Source of the DNA: CAYMZZ01 sp044463125
GTDB taxonomy: Bacteria; Bacteroidota; Bacteroidia; Chitinophagales; Chitinophagaceae
Direction: 5' to 3'
Assembly (NCBI GenBank): GCA_044463125.1
Contig: JBIQMS010000003.1
Location: 1 to 64,000 of the forward strand
Length of the DNA stretch: 64,000 nucleotides
The notes under the pieces are model-generated. The model searched no databases. It had not been told where the DNA came from and saw only the letters and a program-made list of their open reading frames with translations. Shown here piece by piece: positions 52,351-59,535 of the stretch (positions are counted from its first letter, which is position 1; each line of letters begins with the position of its first letter). Made by a program: the position numbers and the translations under genes.

Positions 52351-54012
52351 ATGCCCTTATTTGATTTTGAAGCGTTTCTACAGCAGTTTCTTTACCGGGA
52401 AGATGACCCGCTGTTGTTCAACAGCGGCTTTTTCGTTTTCTTCTTTGCGGCATTTATTGGGCTCTATTACACGTTCCGAAATCGATACAGAACCCGGCGC
52501 TATATTTTCATATTCTTCTCCCTGTATTTTTTCTATAAAGCAAGCGGCTTTTTTGTTGGATTGGTTATTCTTTCTGCCATTGTCGATTATTGGTTGTCGA
52601 ACGCGATATGGCGGCAGCAGCGGAAATGGGCCAAGAATGCCTTGCTTCTGGTAAGCATCATCTTCAACCTGGGTTTACTTTTTTACTTCAAGTACACTGA
52701 TTTTTTTATTGCCATGAGCAATGATTTGGCGAATACCCACTTCAATCCGCTGAACCTGCTGCTTCCCATCGGCATATCATTCTATACATTCGAGAACCTG
52801 AGTTATACCATTGATGTGTATCGGGGGCAGTTTGAACCGGCTCGCCGATTCAGCGATTACCTGTTGTTTCTGTCTTTCTTTCCCAAATTGATGATGGGTC
52901 CTATTGTGCGGGCACATGATTTTGTGCCGCAGATCAATAAGCCTTATTCCCTAAATGAAACGGATTTTGCGAAAGGTTTTTACCTGATCATTTCCGGATT
53001 GATTAAAAAACTGGTGATTTCGGATTATATCAGCCTCAATTATGTGGATTATATTTTTGATGATCCGGCGCGATATACAGGATTGGAAAACCTGTTTGCC
53101 GTTTACGGCTATGCGGTGGTCATCTATTGCGATTTCAGTGGCTATAGCGATATCGCCATCGGCATCGCCCGCTGGCTGGGTTTTCATATCCCCGTGAATT
53201 TTCTTTCGCCTTATCAAAGTGCCAGCATCACGGAGTTTTGGCGGCGCTGGCATATTTCATTGTCTTCCTGGCTGCGCGACTACCTCTATATTCCTCTGGG
53301 AGGTAACCGTAGGGGTAGCTTTGCTACCTGGTTATTTGCTGTAGCGTTTTTTGCGGGCGTTTTTCTGGTGGGCTGGCAGTTGTTACACTGGTCCATAGCA
53401 CTGGCCGCTGGTGTTTCTGCCGGATTTCTGTTGCTTTTTCTTTTGCCCGGGATCATTCGCCGCGATGGCAAGGTTGTTTCCGCCAACATGAACCTCTTAA
53501 CAACCATGCTACTGGGTGGTTTCTGGCATGGAGCCAACTGGAACTTTATCATCTGGGGTGTTTGGCATGGTTTGGGGCTGGCACTGCACAAGATCTGGCT
53601 GCTGGCCACGGGCCGGGTATTGGGTAAATGGCACAGCAAACCTTTTTACCGATTTATAGGCATACTTGTCACGTTTCATTTTGTATGCGCGGGTTGGGTC
53701 TTTTTCCGCTCTGCCGATTTTGATCCGGCGACCAATGATATTCAGAAAGCCCTGAGTATGCTATACCAGATTTTCTACAGTATGGATCTTTCCGTATGGC
53801 CCGCATTTGCCGGCAATTACTGGCCGGTACTGTTGATGATGGGCTTTGCCTATTTGTTGCATGCACTGCCCGATTCCCTGGCCGACAAAATGATAGGCCG
53901 TTTTACCCGAATACCCATGATTGCTTATATAGTATGCTTCTTCGGCTTTGTTATTCTGTATGGTTATTTCAAAGCCGCCGAGCCGGTAATGCCGATTTAT
54001 TTGAAGTTTTGA
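52351..54012 (+). CDS. MBOAT O-acyltransferase
   Basis: 553 residues with about ten or more membrane helices. The MBOAT core has PKLMMGPIVRAHDFVPQI (about 180-197), FWRRWHISLSSWLRDYLYIP (about 298-317) and GFWHGANWNFIIWGVWHG (about 389-406, with the essential His). This is the AlgI/PatA/DltB group, which moves acetyl groups across the membrane for polysaccharide or peptidoglycan O-acetylation. The SGNH and glucosaminidase genes upstream point to a cell-wall target. Its last codons run into a CTTAnnA-type array (reverse strand). Confidence 0.92.
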   Translation: MPLFDFEAFLQQFLYREDDPLLFNSGFFVFFFAAFIGLYYTFRNRYRTRRYIFIFFSLYFFYKASGFFVGLVILSAIVDYWLSNAIWRQQRKWAKNALLLVSIIFNLGLLFYFKYTDFFIAMSNDLANTHFNPLNLLLPIGISFYTFENLSYTIDVYRGQFEPARRFSDYLLFLSFFPKLMMGPIVRAHDFVPQINKPYSLNETDFAKGFYLIISGLIKKLVISDYISLNYVDYIFDDPARYTGLENLFAVYGYAVVIYCDFSGYSDIAIGIARWLGFHIPVNFLSPYQSASITEFWRRWHISLSSWLRDYLYIPLGGNRRGSFATWLFAVAFFAGVFLVGWQLLHWSIALAAGVSAGFLLLFLLPGIIRRDGKVVSANMNLLTTMLLGGFWHGANWNFIIWGVWHGLGLALHKIWLLATGRVLGKWHSKPFYRFIGILVTFHFVCAGWVFFRSADFDPATNDIQKALSMLYQIFYSMDLSVWPAFAGNYWPVLLMMGFAYLLHALPDSLADKMIGRFTRIPMIAYIVCFFGFVILYGYFKAAEPVMPIYLKF

Positions 54013-54139
54013 GTTTTAAGTTCTAAGTTTTAAGTTGGTGGGGTTTAGAGTTTAGGGTTTAAGGTTAGACTCACTCCATTAAACCTTAAACTTTAACCCC
54101 TAAACTTTAAACTAATCCCCAAATCCCTAAATCCTCAAA
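54004..54139. repeat. Composite heptad arrays after the MBOAT gene
   Basis: AAGTTTT/AAGTTCT units (CTTAnnA on the other strand) begin in the last codons of the MBOAT gene (54004-54039). TTTAGGG-type units (54040-54066) then face TAAACyy units (54079-54139) as an inverted pair. The array ends 35 bp before the DUF3127 gene. Confidence 0.8.
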
Positions 54140-54173
54140 TCCACATATCTTCGCCGCTAATCTTTAACTCGCT

Positions 54174-54527
54174 ATGCAACTTACAGCCAAACTCATACAG
54201 GTACTGCCCCTGCAAACAGGTACCGGCCGGAATGGTGAATGGAAAAAGCAGGATATTATCGTGGAAACGGATGGGCAATACCCGAAGAAGATTTGTATTT
54301 CCATTTGGGGTGATAAGATCAATAATGCCCAGTTGCAACCGGGCGCCATGCTCAATATTTCTTTTGATGTGGAGAGCCGTGAGTATAATGGTCGCTGGTA
54401 CACCGACGTGAAGGCCTGGCGCATAGAAGCTGCTTCTGATGCGGGTCAGGCACCCCAGCAAGGCGGCCCGGAAGAAGACTTCACCAACCAGGTGATGAGC
54501 AGCAATGATGATGATTTGCCATTTTGA
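54174..54527 (+). CDS. DUF3127 protein with SSB-like acidic tip
   Basis: 117 residues. The OB-like DUF3127 domain (about 1-85) has the blocks TGRNGEWKKQDIIVETDGQY, SIWGDKINNAQL and FDVESREYNGRWYTDVKAWR (about 66-85). The C-terminal tail is disordered and ends NDDDLPF. Acidic DDD(I/L)PF tips are the protein-interaction tips of single-stranded-DNA-binding proteins. A DNA-metabolism role is therefore plausible, though the family is uncharacterised. It is convergent with the glycosylase gene across a 28-bp perfect inverted repeat. Confidence 0.87.
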   Translation: MQLTAKLIQVLPLQTGTGRNGEWKKQDIIVETDGQYPKKICISIWGDKINNAQLQPGAMLNISFDVESREYNGRWYTDVKAWRIEAASDAGQAPQQGGPEEDFTNQVMSSNDDDLPF

Positions 54528-54530
54528 TAA

Positions 54531-54604
54531 GAGTTTAAGGTTTAGGGTTTAAAGTTTATGGTTTAACCAAATACTTTAAACTTTAAACCCTAAACCTTAA
54601 ACTC
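54531..54604. terminator. 28-bp perfect inverted heptad repeat, likely terminator
   Basis: Arms 54531-54558 and 54577-54604 are exact reverse complements made of TAAACyy heptads, with an 18-nt loop. They separate the convergent DUF3127 and glycosylase genes; the distal arm encodes the last residues of the glycosylase. A bidirectional terminator role is likely but not shown. Confidence 0.75.
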
Positions 54605-55164
54605 CTAACAGTCTCCAGGTACATTCTCACATATGCATCTTTCTCTTTCCTCCGGTATTGCATTATAAACCGTGGATGTGGCAGCGCTACAATTTCATCG
54701 AACCAGTTGTGTTGATGGTTGAGCGATTCGAGGTATTTCCTGTTTTTTTCTCCGCCAATTACTATACATTTTCTGGGAATCAATGGCCACGAAATTTGTT
54801 GTTGAAGACATTTAAGAATAAATGGGCCGATCTTCTTCAGCAATGCGGAATCGTCGTAGTAGTTGAGGTTCTTCTTATCCCGTGTTAGCCCAAGCGGACA
54901 GATGGATCCAATATAGCAGTCGCCAAAAAACCGGGAAGGTCCGCCTGCTGCTTCGATCATTTCATAAATAAATGCGGCGGAGAGTTCAGTGCTTTGATCC
55001 CAGGGATGATCGATACCGCAATATTCTTTCAGTTGCCGGGGTGCTGTAAAATTGATACCTGTAATACCGGCGCCAAAGCGCCCGGGATTGATACCGAGCA
55101 TCAGCAACCGCGGACGATTATCGCTATAAAATTTTTGATAGAAAGTCCGCATTACTTCCCGCAC
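54583..55164 (-). CDS. SMUG2-like uracil-DNA glycosylase (DUF4918)
   Basis: From a GTG at 55164 the product is 193 residues. The UDG-fold motifs are GINPGRFGAGITGINF (about 24-39) and the late PHPRFIMQYRR (about 162-172). Family-like sequence continues upstream in frame to 55272 (FADHILDFYFRLRPPRNLPP and GYAWLHPQK), but no ATG, GTG or TTG precedes it; ATC or ATT would be first. The C-terminal SLRFRV and stop are encoded by the heptad repeat. So the gene may use an unusual start, start internally, or be losing its ends. It would remove uracil-type lesions from DNA. Confidence 0.82.
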   Translation of the reverse strand: MREVMRTFYQKFYSDNRPRLLMLGINPGRFGAGITGINFTAPRQLKEYCGIDHPWDQSTELSAAFIYEMIEAAGGPSRFFGDCYIGSICPLGLTRDKKNLNYYDDSALLKKIGPFILKCLQQQISWPLIPRKCIVIGGEKNRKYLESLNHQHNWFDEIVALPHPRFIMQYRRKEKDAYVRMYLETVRSLRFRV

Positions 55165-55277
55165 CGCGGAATCCTTTTGCGGATGAAGCCAGGCATAGCC
55201 CGGAGGCAGATTCCGTGGAGGCCGCAGCCGGAAATAAAAATCGAGTATATGATCGGCGAATGAAGAAATGATCCTGT

Positions 55278-55559
55278 GTTTAGGGTTTAAAGTTTAAGGT
55301 TTAAGGTAAGTAGCGAGTAGGAAGTGGAAAGTATGGGGAGGTCTGCTTGTCACGTTCTAAAAAAGTTGAGCGTTTTTACCACGATCATTTATCAGCGTTC
55401 ATCTGCGTCAGAATCTGCGGCAATCTACGGGAAATGCTTCTGCAATTTAATCCAATTCAAAGTTCGAGAGAGATTCCTGCATATTTGTGTAGATTTTGTT
55501 TTCATAACTTAAGCCATTTCCCAGCCCCCCTTAAACCCTAAACTCTAAACCCTAAACTC
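55278..55559. repeat. Composite element: inverted heptad arrays around an ATCTGCG unit
   Basis: TTTAGGG/TTTAAGG units (55278-55316) and TAAACyy units (55530-55559) face each other. Between them lies a degenerate ATCTGCG element (about 55395-55500) sharing GGGAAATGCTT and TTCAAAGTTCGAGAGAGATT with 40148-40234. The element fills the 376-bp gap before 55649. Confidence 0.75.
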
Positions 55560-55648
55560 CCGTGAAAATCCTCGCTCCTTACCTGTTTTTTTCCCATGGT
55601 ATCCGGGTGTTTTTGTCGTAAAATGCAGGTCGAACTGATACACCGTTT

Positions 55649-55897
55649 ATGAAAACAGCAACCTTTACCCTTCGTCTGGAGTACGAAGGGCGTGAAATGT
55701 ATTTGCCCTCCCTGCTCTGCGGGCCGGGAAGGCCACCCCGTTTTTTGGTGCGGGTCCTTGGGCGATCCATTGTTTATCAATCTGATCATATCTACCGCTT
55801 TAGCCGGTTGGATGCCCAGTTTCCGGAGCCTGAAACTGGAGATGGTTTGTTGAATTGTATAGCCGACAGGCTGGGTGAGTTATTCGGGTACAACTGA
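55649..55897 (+). CDS. Small protein of unknown function, 82 aa
   Basis: 82 residues with no signal peptide, no membrane segment and no motif I recognise. Three short predicted strands (TFTLRLEYEGREMYLPSLL, PPRFLVRVLGRSIVY) suggest a small beta-rich domain. Codon use looks like that of neighbours. It is 75 bp before the first universal stress protein and may be unrelated to it. Confidence 0.5.
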   Translation: MKTATFTLRLEYEGREMYLPSLLCGPGRPPRFLVRVLGRSIVYQSDHIYRFSRLDAQFPEPETGDGLLNCIADRLGELFGYN

Positions 55898-55951
55898 TCA
55901 TTATCAACCCTTTCACTAATGCCCATCATAGCCGGAACAGACCAGGGAAAA

Positions 55952-55959
55952 TAGATTTG
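55952..55959 (+). promoter_or_regulatory. -7 box of the stress cluster
   Basis: TAGATTTG fits TAnnTTTG and lies 13 nt before the ATG of the universal stress gene. No TTG lies about 19 nt upstream, which may mean that an activator is needed. Confidence 0.5.
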
Positions 55960-55972
55960 GTAAAAATTACCG

Positions 55973-56812
55973 ATGAAAAAGATCCTGGCGGCTTTCGACG
56001 GCTTGAAATATTCACAGGCAACCTGCGACTATGCCTTGCACCTGGCGCAAATGACGCATGCGCATCTGGTTGGGGTATTTTTGGACGACATCACCTATAC
56101 CAGCTATCGCATTTACGATCTGATAGGCAAGGAAGGGGTTTCCGAGCAACGCCTTTCTGACCTGCAACGATCTGATCTTGAAAAGCGCAAAGCTGCTTCG
56201 GCCCAGTTTGAAGAAGCCTGCCAGAAAAAGTCCATTTCTTACGCCGTACACCACGACCGCAATGTGGCCATCAATGAGTTGAAACATGAAAGCATATATA
56301 CTGACTTGCTGGTTATCGACCGGCGCGAGACCCTGACGCACTATACGGAAAAGTTGCCCACACGCTTTATACGCGATATTTTGGTTGATACGCAATCGCC
56401 TGTTTTCCTGGTACCTACCCGCTACAAACCCATCGAAAAACTGATACTCCTCTACGATGGAGAGCCCACTTCAGTATATGCCATTAAAATGCTGAGTTAT
56501 CTTTTGCCCCAACTCAAAACACTGGAAACGGAAGTGATTTCCGTGAATCCCACGCAAACCACCCTCCATTTGCCCGATAACCGGCTCATGAAAGAGTTTA
56601 TGAAACGGCATTATCCCAAAGCAAAATATACCGTGCTGAAAGGCCTGCCTGAGGAAGAGATTTTGAAAAGGCTGGAAGCGGAAAAGATGAATGCCCTGGT
56701 GGTACTGGGGGCCTATCGGCGTGGTGCCGTAAGCCGGCTTTTCCGGGAAAGTATGGCCGACCGGCTCATGAAAAATACCAAACTGCCGCTTTTTGTGGCG
56801 CATGGTAAATAG
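55973..56812 (+). CDS. Universal stress protein (two-domain)
   Basis: 279 residues, two UspA-type alpha/beta domains. The first starts MKKILAAFDGLKYSQATCDY; the second begins near 145 (KLILLYDGEPTSVYAIKML) and ends with a GAYRRGAVSRLFRESMADRL block (about 245-264), which resembles the usual nucleotide-binding G-x(9)-G(S/T) part but with altered residues. Such proteins respond to starvation, low oxygen or metabolic stress. It leads a cluster of stress and energy genes. Confidence 0.87.
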   Translation: MKKILAAFDGLKYSQATCDYALHLAQMTHAHLVGVFLDDITYTSYRIYDLIGKEGVSEQRLSDLQRSDLEKRKAASAQFEEACQKKSISYAVHHDRNVAINELKHESIYTDLLVIDRRETLTHYTEKLPTRFIRDILVDTQSPVFLVPTRYKPIEKLILLYDGEPTSVYAIKMLSYLLPQLKTLETEVISVNPTQTTLHLPDNRLMKEFMKRHYPKAKYTVLKGLPEEEILKRLEAEKMNALVVLGAYRRGAVSRLFRESMADRLMKNTKLPLFVAHGK

Positions 56813-56853
56813 TAACGGCATACCCCTTACAAAAAGAATTAAACTGAAATTGA

Positions 56854-57396
56854 ATGCCTTCTGCCTACGATGACTTGTTTGCCTATGAGTCGGCCCAACT
56901 GGAAAAGCTAAAAGCCATCGTTCATGAAGCCGTGAACGAGGAAAAATTGCTGTCGGATAAACTGGCGGAGTTTGAGGACCGGCATCCCCCCTTTACCAGT
57001 GTGATGGCCGACCGGGTAGCCTCTTTTGGCGGTAGCTGGCGTTTTATCATCGCCTTTCTGATCTTCATGGGTTTATGGATAGCAGCTAATCTCTATCTTC
57101 TCAGCCAGCCTTTTGATCCTTTCCCCTTTATACTTCTCAACCTGCTGCTTTCCACCCTTGCGGCTCTGCAGGCGCCCATCATCATGATGAGCCAGAACCG
57201 CAAGGAAGAAAAGGACCGCCAGCGTGCCATCAACGACTATATGATCAACCTGAAATCAGAGATTGAAGTACGCAATCTGCACGGAAAAATCGATCTGCTC
57301 ATTACCGAACAAATGAAGACCCTCTTTGAGATCCAAAAAACACAATTGCAGATGATGGAGCGCATTCTGGAAGACAGGGACAAATCACGCGAATAG
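56854..57396 (+). CDS. DUF1003 membrane protein
   Basis: 180 residues. Two membrane helices (about 63-83 and 91-112) are joined by the DUF1003 signature QPFDPFPFILLNLLLSTLAA and followed by APIIMMSQNRKEEKDRQRA. The C-terminal part is a long helix or coiled coil. DUF1003 proteins are often encoded beside ion transporters or stress genes; no activity is known. It starts 41 bp after the stress protein. Confidence 0.88.
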   Translation: MPSAYDDLFAYESAQLEKLKAIVHEAVNEEKLLSDKLAEFEDRHPPFTSVMADRVASFGGSWRFIIAFLIFMGLWIAANLYLLSQPFDPFPFILLNLLLSTLAALQAPIIMMSQNRKEEKDRQRAINDYMINLKSEIEVRNLHGKIDLLITEQMKTLFEIQKTQLQMMERILEDRDKSRE

Positions 57397-57491
57397 GCGC
57401 TTTCCCTTGAGTACAATCACCGGCCGCACTGACAGGTATCAGTGTTTACGGCATTATCGGGTAGTAGTTTCGGTATCTAAATTCTTAGTGT

Positions 57492-58589
57492 ATGAATTCC
57501 GCAGTATCCCCCGAACTGAGGGAAGTGATAGGTGCCGTGCATTATCGTCCCGCTGTTTCCATCATTATGCCCTTTGAGCCCAAAATGAGCCTCAAAGCGG
57601 AGTTGACCCATGCCCTGGACCTGGCGGCAGACCGGGTGGAGCGGGAGTTGAAGGATAACTACACCCCCGAACTGCGGGAGATGGCGATGGGTAAGCTCCG
57701 GTCACTCATACGCGGTTTGAATTTCAATACACATAAGAAGTCAATCGCCATTTATGTTTCCCCTGTATTTGAAAAAGTGCTATACCTCGATATTCCCGTG
57801 GAGGAACGCGTAATTGTTGATGAATCTTTTGAGATAAGGGACCTGGTGTATAGCAAAAAGCAATTGCACAAATACCTGGTGCTGGTGCTGAGCCAAAAGG
57901 AAAGCCGCATGTTCCTGGGCAATACCACCAGTTTTGTCCGGATCATTTCCGATACGCCTGAGCATGTATATGCTTATGTGAATGAGATTCCAGAGCGCGT
58001 TGCCAATTTTTCGGATCCGGATGACAGGCGGCAGGTGATGATGGAAAAATTCCTCCGCCATATCGACAACTCTCTGGATCTGGTGTTACATGCCTACCCA
58101 CTTCCCCTCTTTGTGATGGGTACCGATCGTACAATGGGGCATTTCAAAAAACTCACCCGCCATGCTCATTCAGTAATAGACTATGTGCCGGGAAATTTCG
58201 ATGATGCACCGGCATTGGAATTAAAGGAAAAATTGGTACCACATATTGCCGATTGGAAAAAAGTAATGCAGCAAACATTGCTTAACCAGTTGGATGAAGC
58301 GGCCAGCCGCCAGAAATTAAGTTATGGAATAGAGAATGTGTGGCGCGAAGCCGGAAATCGTCGCGGCCGCCTGCTGGTGGTGGAAAAAGACTTTATGTAT
58401 CCTGCTCAGCAAAGCCCGGAACCCGTACAAATAGAGCCCCTGAAAGGACGGTACAATCCTTATTCCTATATCCGAGATGCCGTAGACGACATAATAGAGA
58501 AAGTGTTGGAATATGGGGGCGATGTGGAGTTTGTGGACAGCGGCCTGCTGAAGCAGTACGATAGAATTGCCCTGGTACAGTATTGGTAA
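57492..58589 (+). CDS. baeRF-type (eRF1-like) protein
   Basis: 365 residues. The organisation fits the bacterial archaeo-eukaryotic release factor (baeRF) family, type 3-like. An N-terminal alpha/beta part has IIMPFEPKMSLKAEL near 25. A middle domain contains FVMGTDRTMGHFKKLTRHAH (about 207-226). A C-terminal eRF1 domain-3-like part reads GRLLVVEKDFMYPAQ and VEFVDSGLLKQYDRIALVQYW. Such proteins are thought to act at ribosomes under stress, but the peptidyl-tRNA hydrolase GGQ motif is absent here. It is 96 bp after the DUF1003 gene. Confidence 0.82.
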   Translation: MNSAVSPELREVIGAVHYRPAVSIIMPFEPKMSLKAELTHALDLAADRVERELKDNYTPELREMAMGKLRSLIRGLNFNTHKKSIAIYVSPVFEKVLYLDIPVEERVIVDESFEIRDLVYSKKQLHKYLVLVLSQKESRMFLGNTTSFVRIISDTPEHVYAYVNEIPERVANFSDPDDRRQVMMEKFLRHIDNSLDLVLHAYPLPLFVMGTDRTMGHFKKLTRHAHSVIDYVPGNFDDAPALELKEKLVPHIADWKKVMQQTLLNQLDEAASRQKLSYGIENVWREAGNRRGRLLVVEKDFMYPAQQSPEPVQIEPLKGRYNPYSYIRDAVDDIIEKVLEYGGDVEFVDSGLLKQYDRIALVQYW

Positions 58590-58608
58590 CCAATCAAAAC
58601 ATACTATC

Positions 58609-59433
58609 ATGAAAACAATTCTCGCACCTACCGATTTCAGTTCAGCATCGCTGAACGCGGTAAACTATGCCGCCGATTTGTCGAGGGTTTTGGGCGCGCA
58701 GTTGGTGTTGCTGCACGTATGTCCTGTGCCGATGGCATTCAGCGAAGTGCCCGCACCTGCATCGGTGCTGGAAAGGCTGGTGGATGATGCCCGGTCGCAA
58801 ATGAGTGAGTTGCGTGAAATGACCCATTTGCGCGTGCACGACGAAGTGCGGGTGAGTGCTGAAGTGCTGCAAGGGGATGTGGTGATGGAGATAGAAGAGG
58901 CCTGCAGGCGTTATCATCCTTATGCGGTGGTGATGGGTGCCGAATCGATGGGTCCGGTGGAGCGTTGGCTGGCTGGTGGTAAAACGGTATCGGCCGTGAA
59001 GCATTTGGATTGGCCACTGCTGGTAGTACCCTCGGATGCACATTTTGAAAATATCCGACGCATTGGCCTTGCTTGTGATTTACGCAAAGTGGTGGAGACC
59101 ATTCCTGCCCCAGAAATTCGCGAACTGGTAAACCGCTTCAAAGCGCAATTGCATATTCTGCACGTGAGTGTGGAGCCCGGCGAAGCAGTGAGTGAAGAAA
59201 CGATAGAAGAAACAGAATGGCTACGCGATATATTGAGCGATTTGCATCCAAAATTTCATTTCATCTATGATGAGGAAGTGGAAACGGGCATACAGGCCTG
59301 GGCCGATACCCATCAGTTGGATATGCTGATAGTGGTACCGAAGAAACATCGCTTCCCGGCATCGCTGTTCCATCGCCGTCAGTCGCCAAAAATGGTGATG
59401 CATGCGCATATTCCGGTGATGGCTATTAAATAA
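58609..59433 (+). CDS. Universal stress protein (two-domain)
   Basis: 274 residues from the ATG at 58609 (MKTILAPTDFSSASLNAV); a longer frame overlaps the preceding gene. Domain one (about 1-140) has VVMGAESMGPVERWLAGGKT, close to the usual UspA nucleotide site. Domain two (about 148-274) begins IRRIGLACDLRK and ends in PKMVMHAHIPVMAIK. It starts 19 bp after the baeRF gene, consistent with one operon. Confidence 0.88.
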   Translation: MKTILAPTDFSSASLNAVNYAADLSRVLGAQLVLLHVCPVPMAFSEVPAPASVLERLVDDARSQMSELREMTHLRVHDEVRVSAEVLQGDVVMEIEEACRRYHPYAVVMGAESMGPVERWLAGGKTVSAVKHLDWPLLVVPSDAHFENIRRIGLACDLRKVVETIPAPEIRELVNRFKAQLHILHVSVEPGEAVSEETIEETEWLRDILSDLHPKFHFIYDEEVETGIQAWADTHQLDMLIVVPKKHRFPASLFHRRQSPKMVMHAHIPVMAIK

Positions 59434-59445
59434 AATAACACCCTA

Positions 59446-59506
59446 TTAAACACCTCATAGGTTTATAAAACCTATGAGGTGTTTAATAAACCTATGAGGT
59501 GTTTAA
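59446..59506. terminator. Palindrome with a third arm copy
   Basis: Arms 59446-59464 and 59468-59486 are perfect reverse complements (core AAACACCT-CAT-AGGTTT). The second arm is repeated directly at 59488-59506. The element lies between the stress protein and ppsA and may end or attenuate transcription. Its outline matches the palindrome at 18478 with a changed central triplet. Confidence 0.7.
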
Positions 59507-59535
59507 CCAAGACCTAAAGGAATTAGAACAATACA

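Noticed and set aside
54531..54604. Telomere-like TTTAGGG repeats as a contig or chromosome end
   Set aside because: The array is internal, short and inverted, between ordinary bacterial genes.
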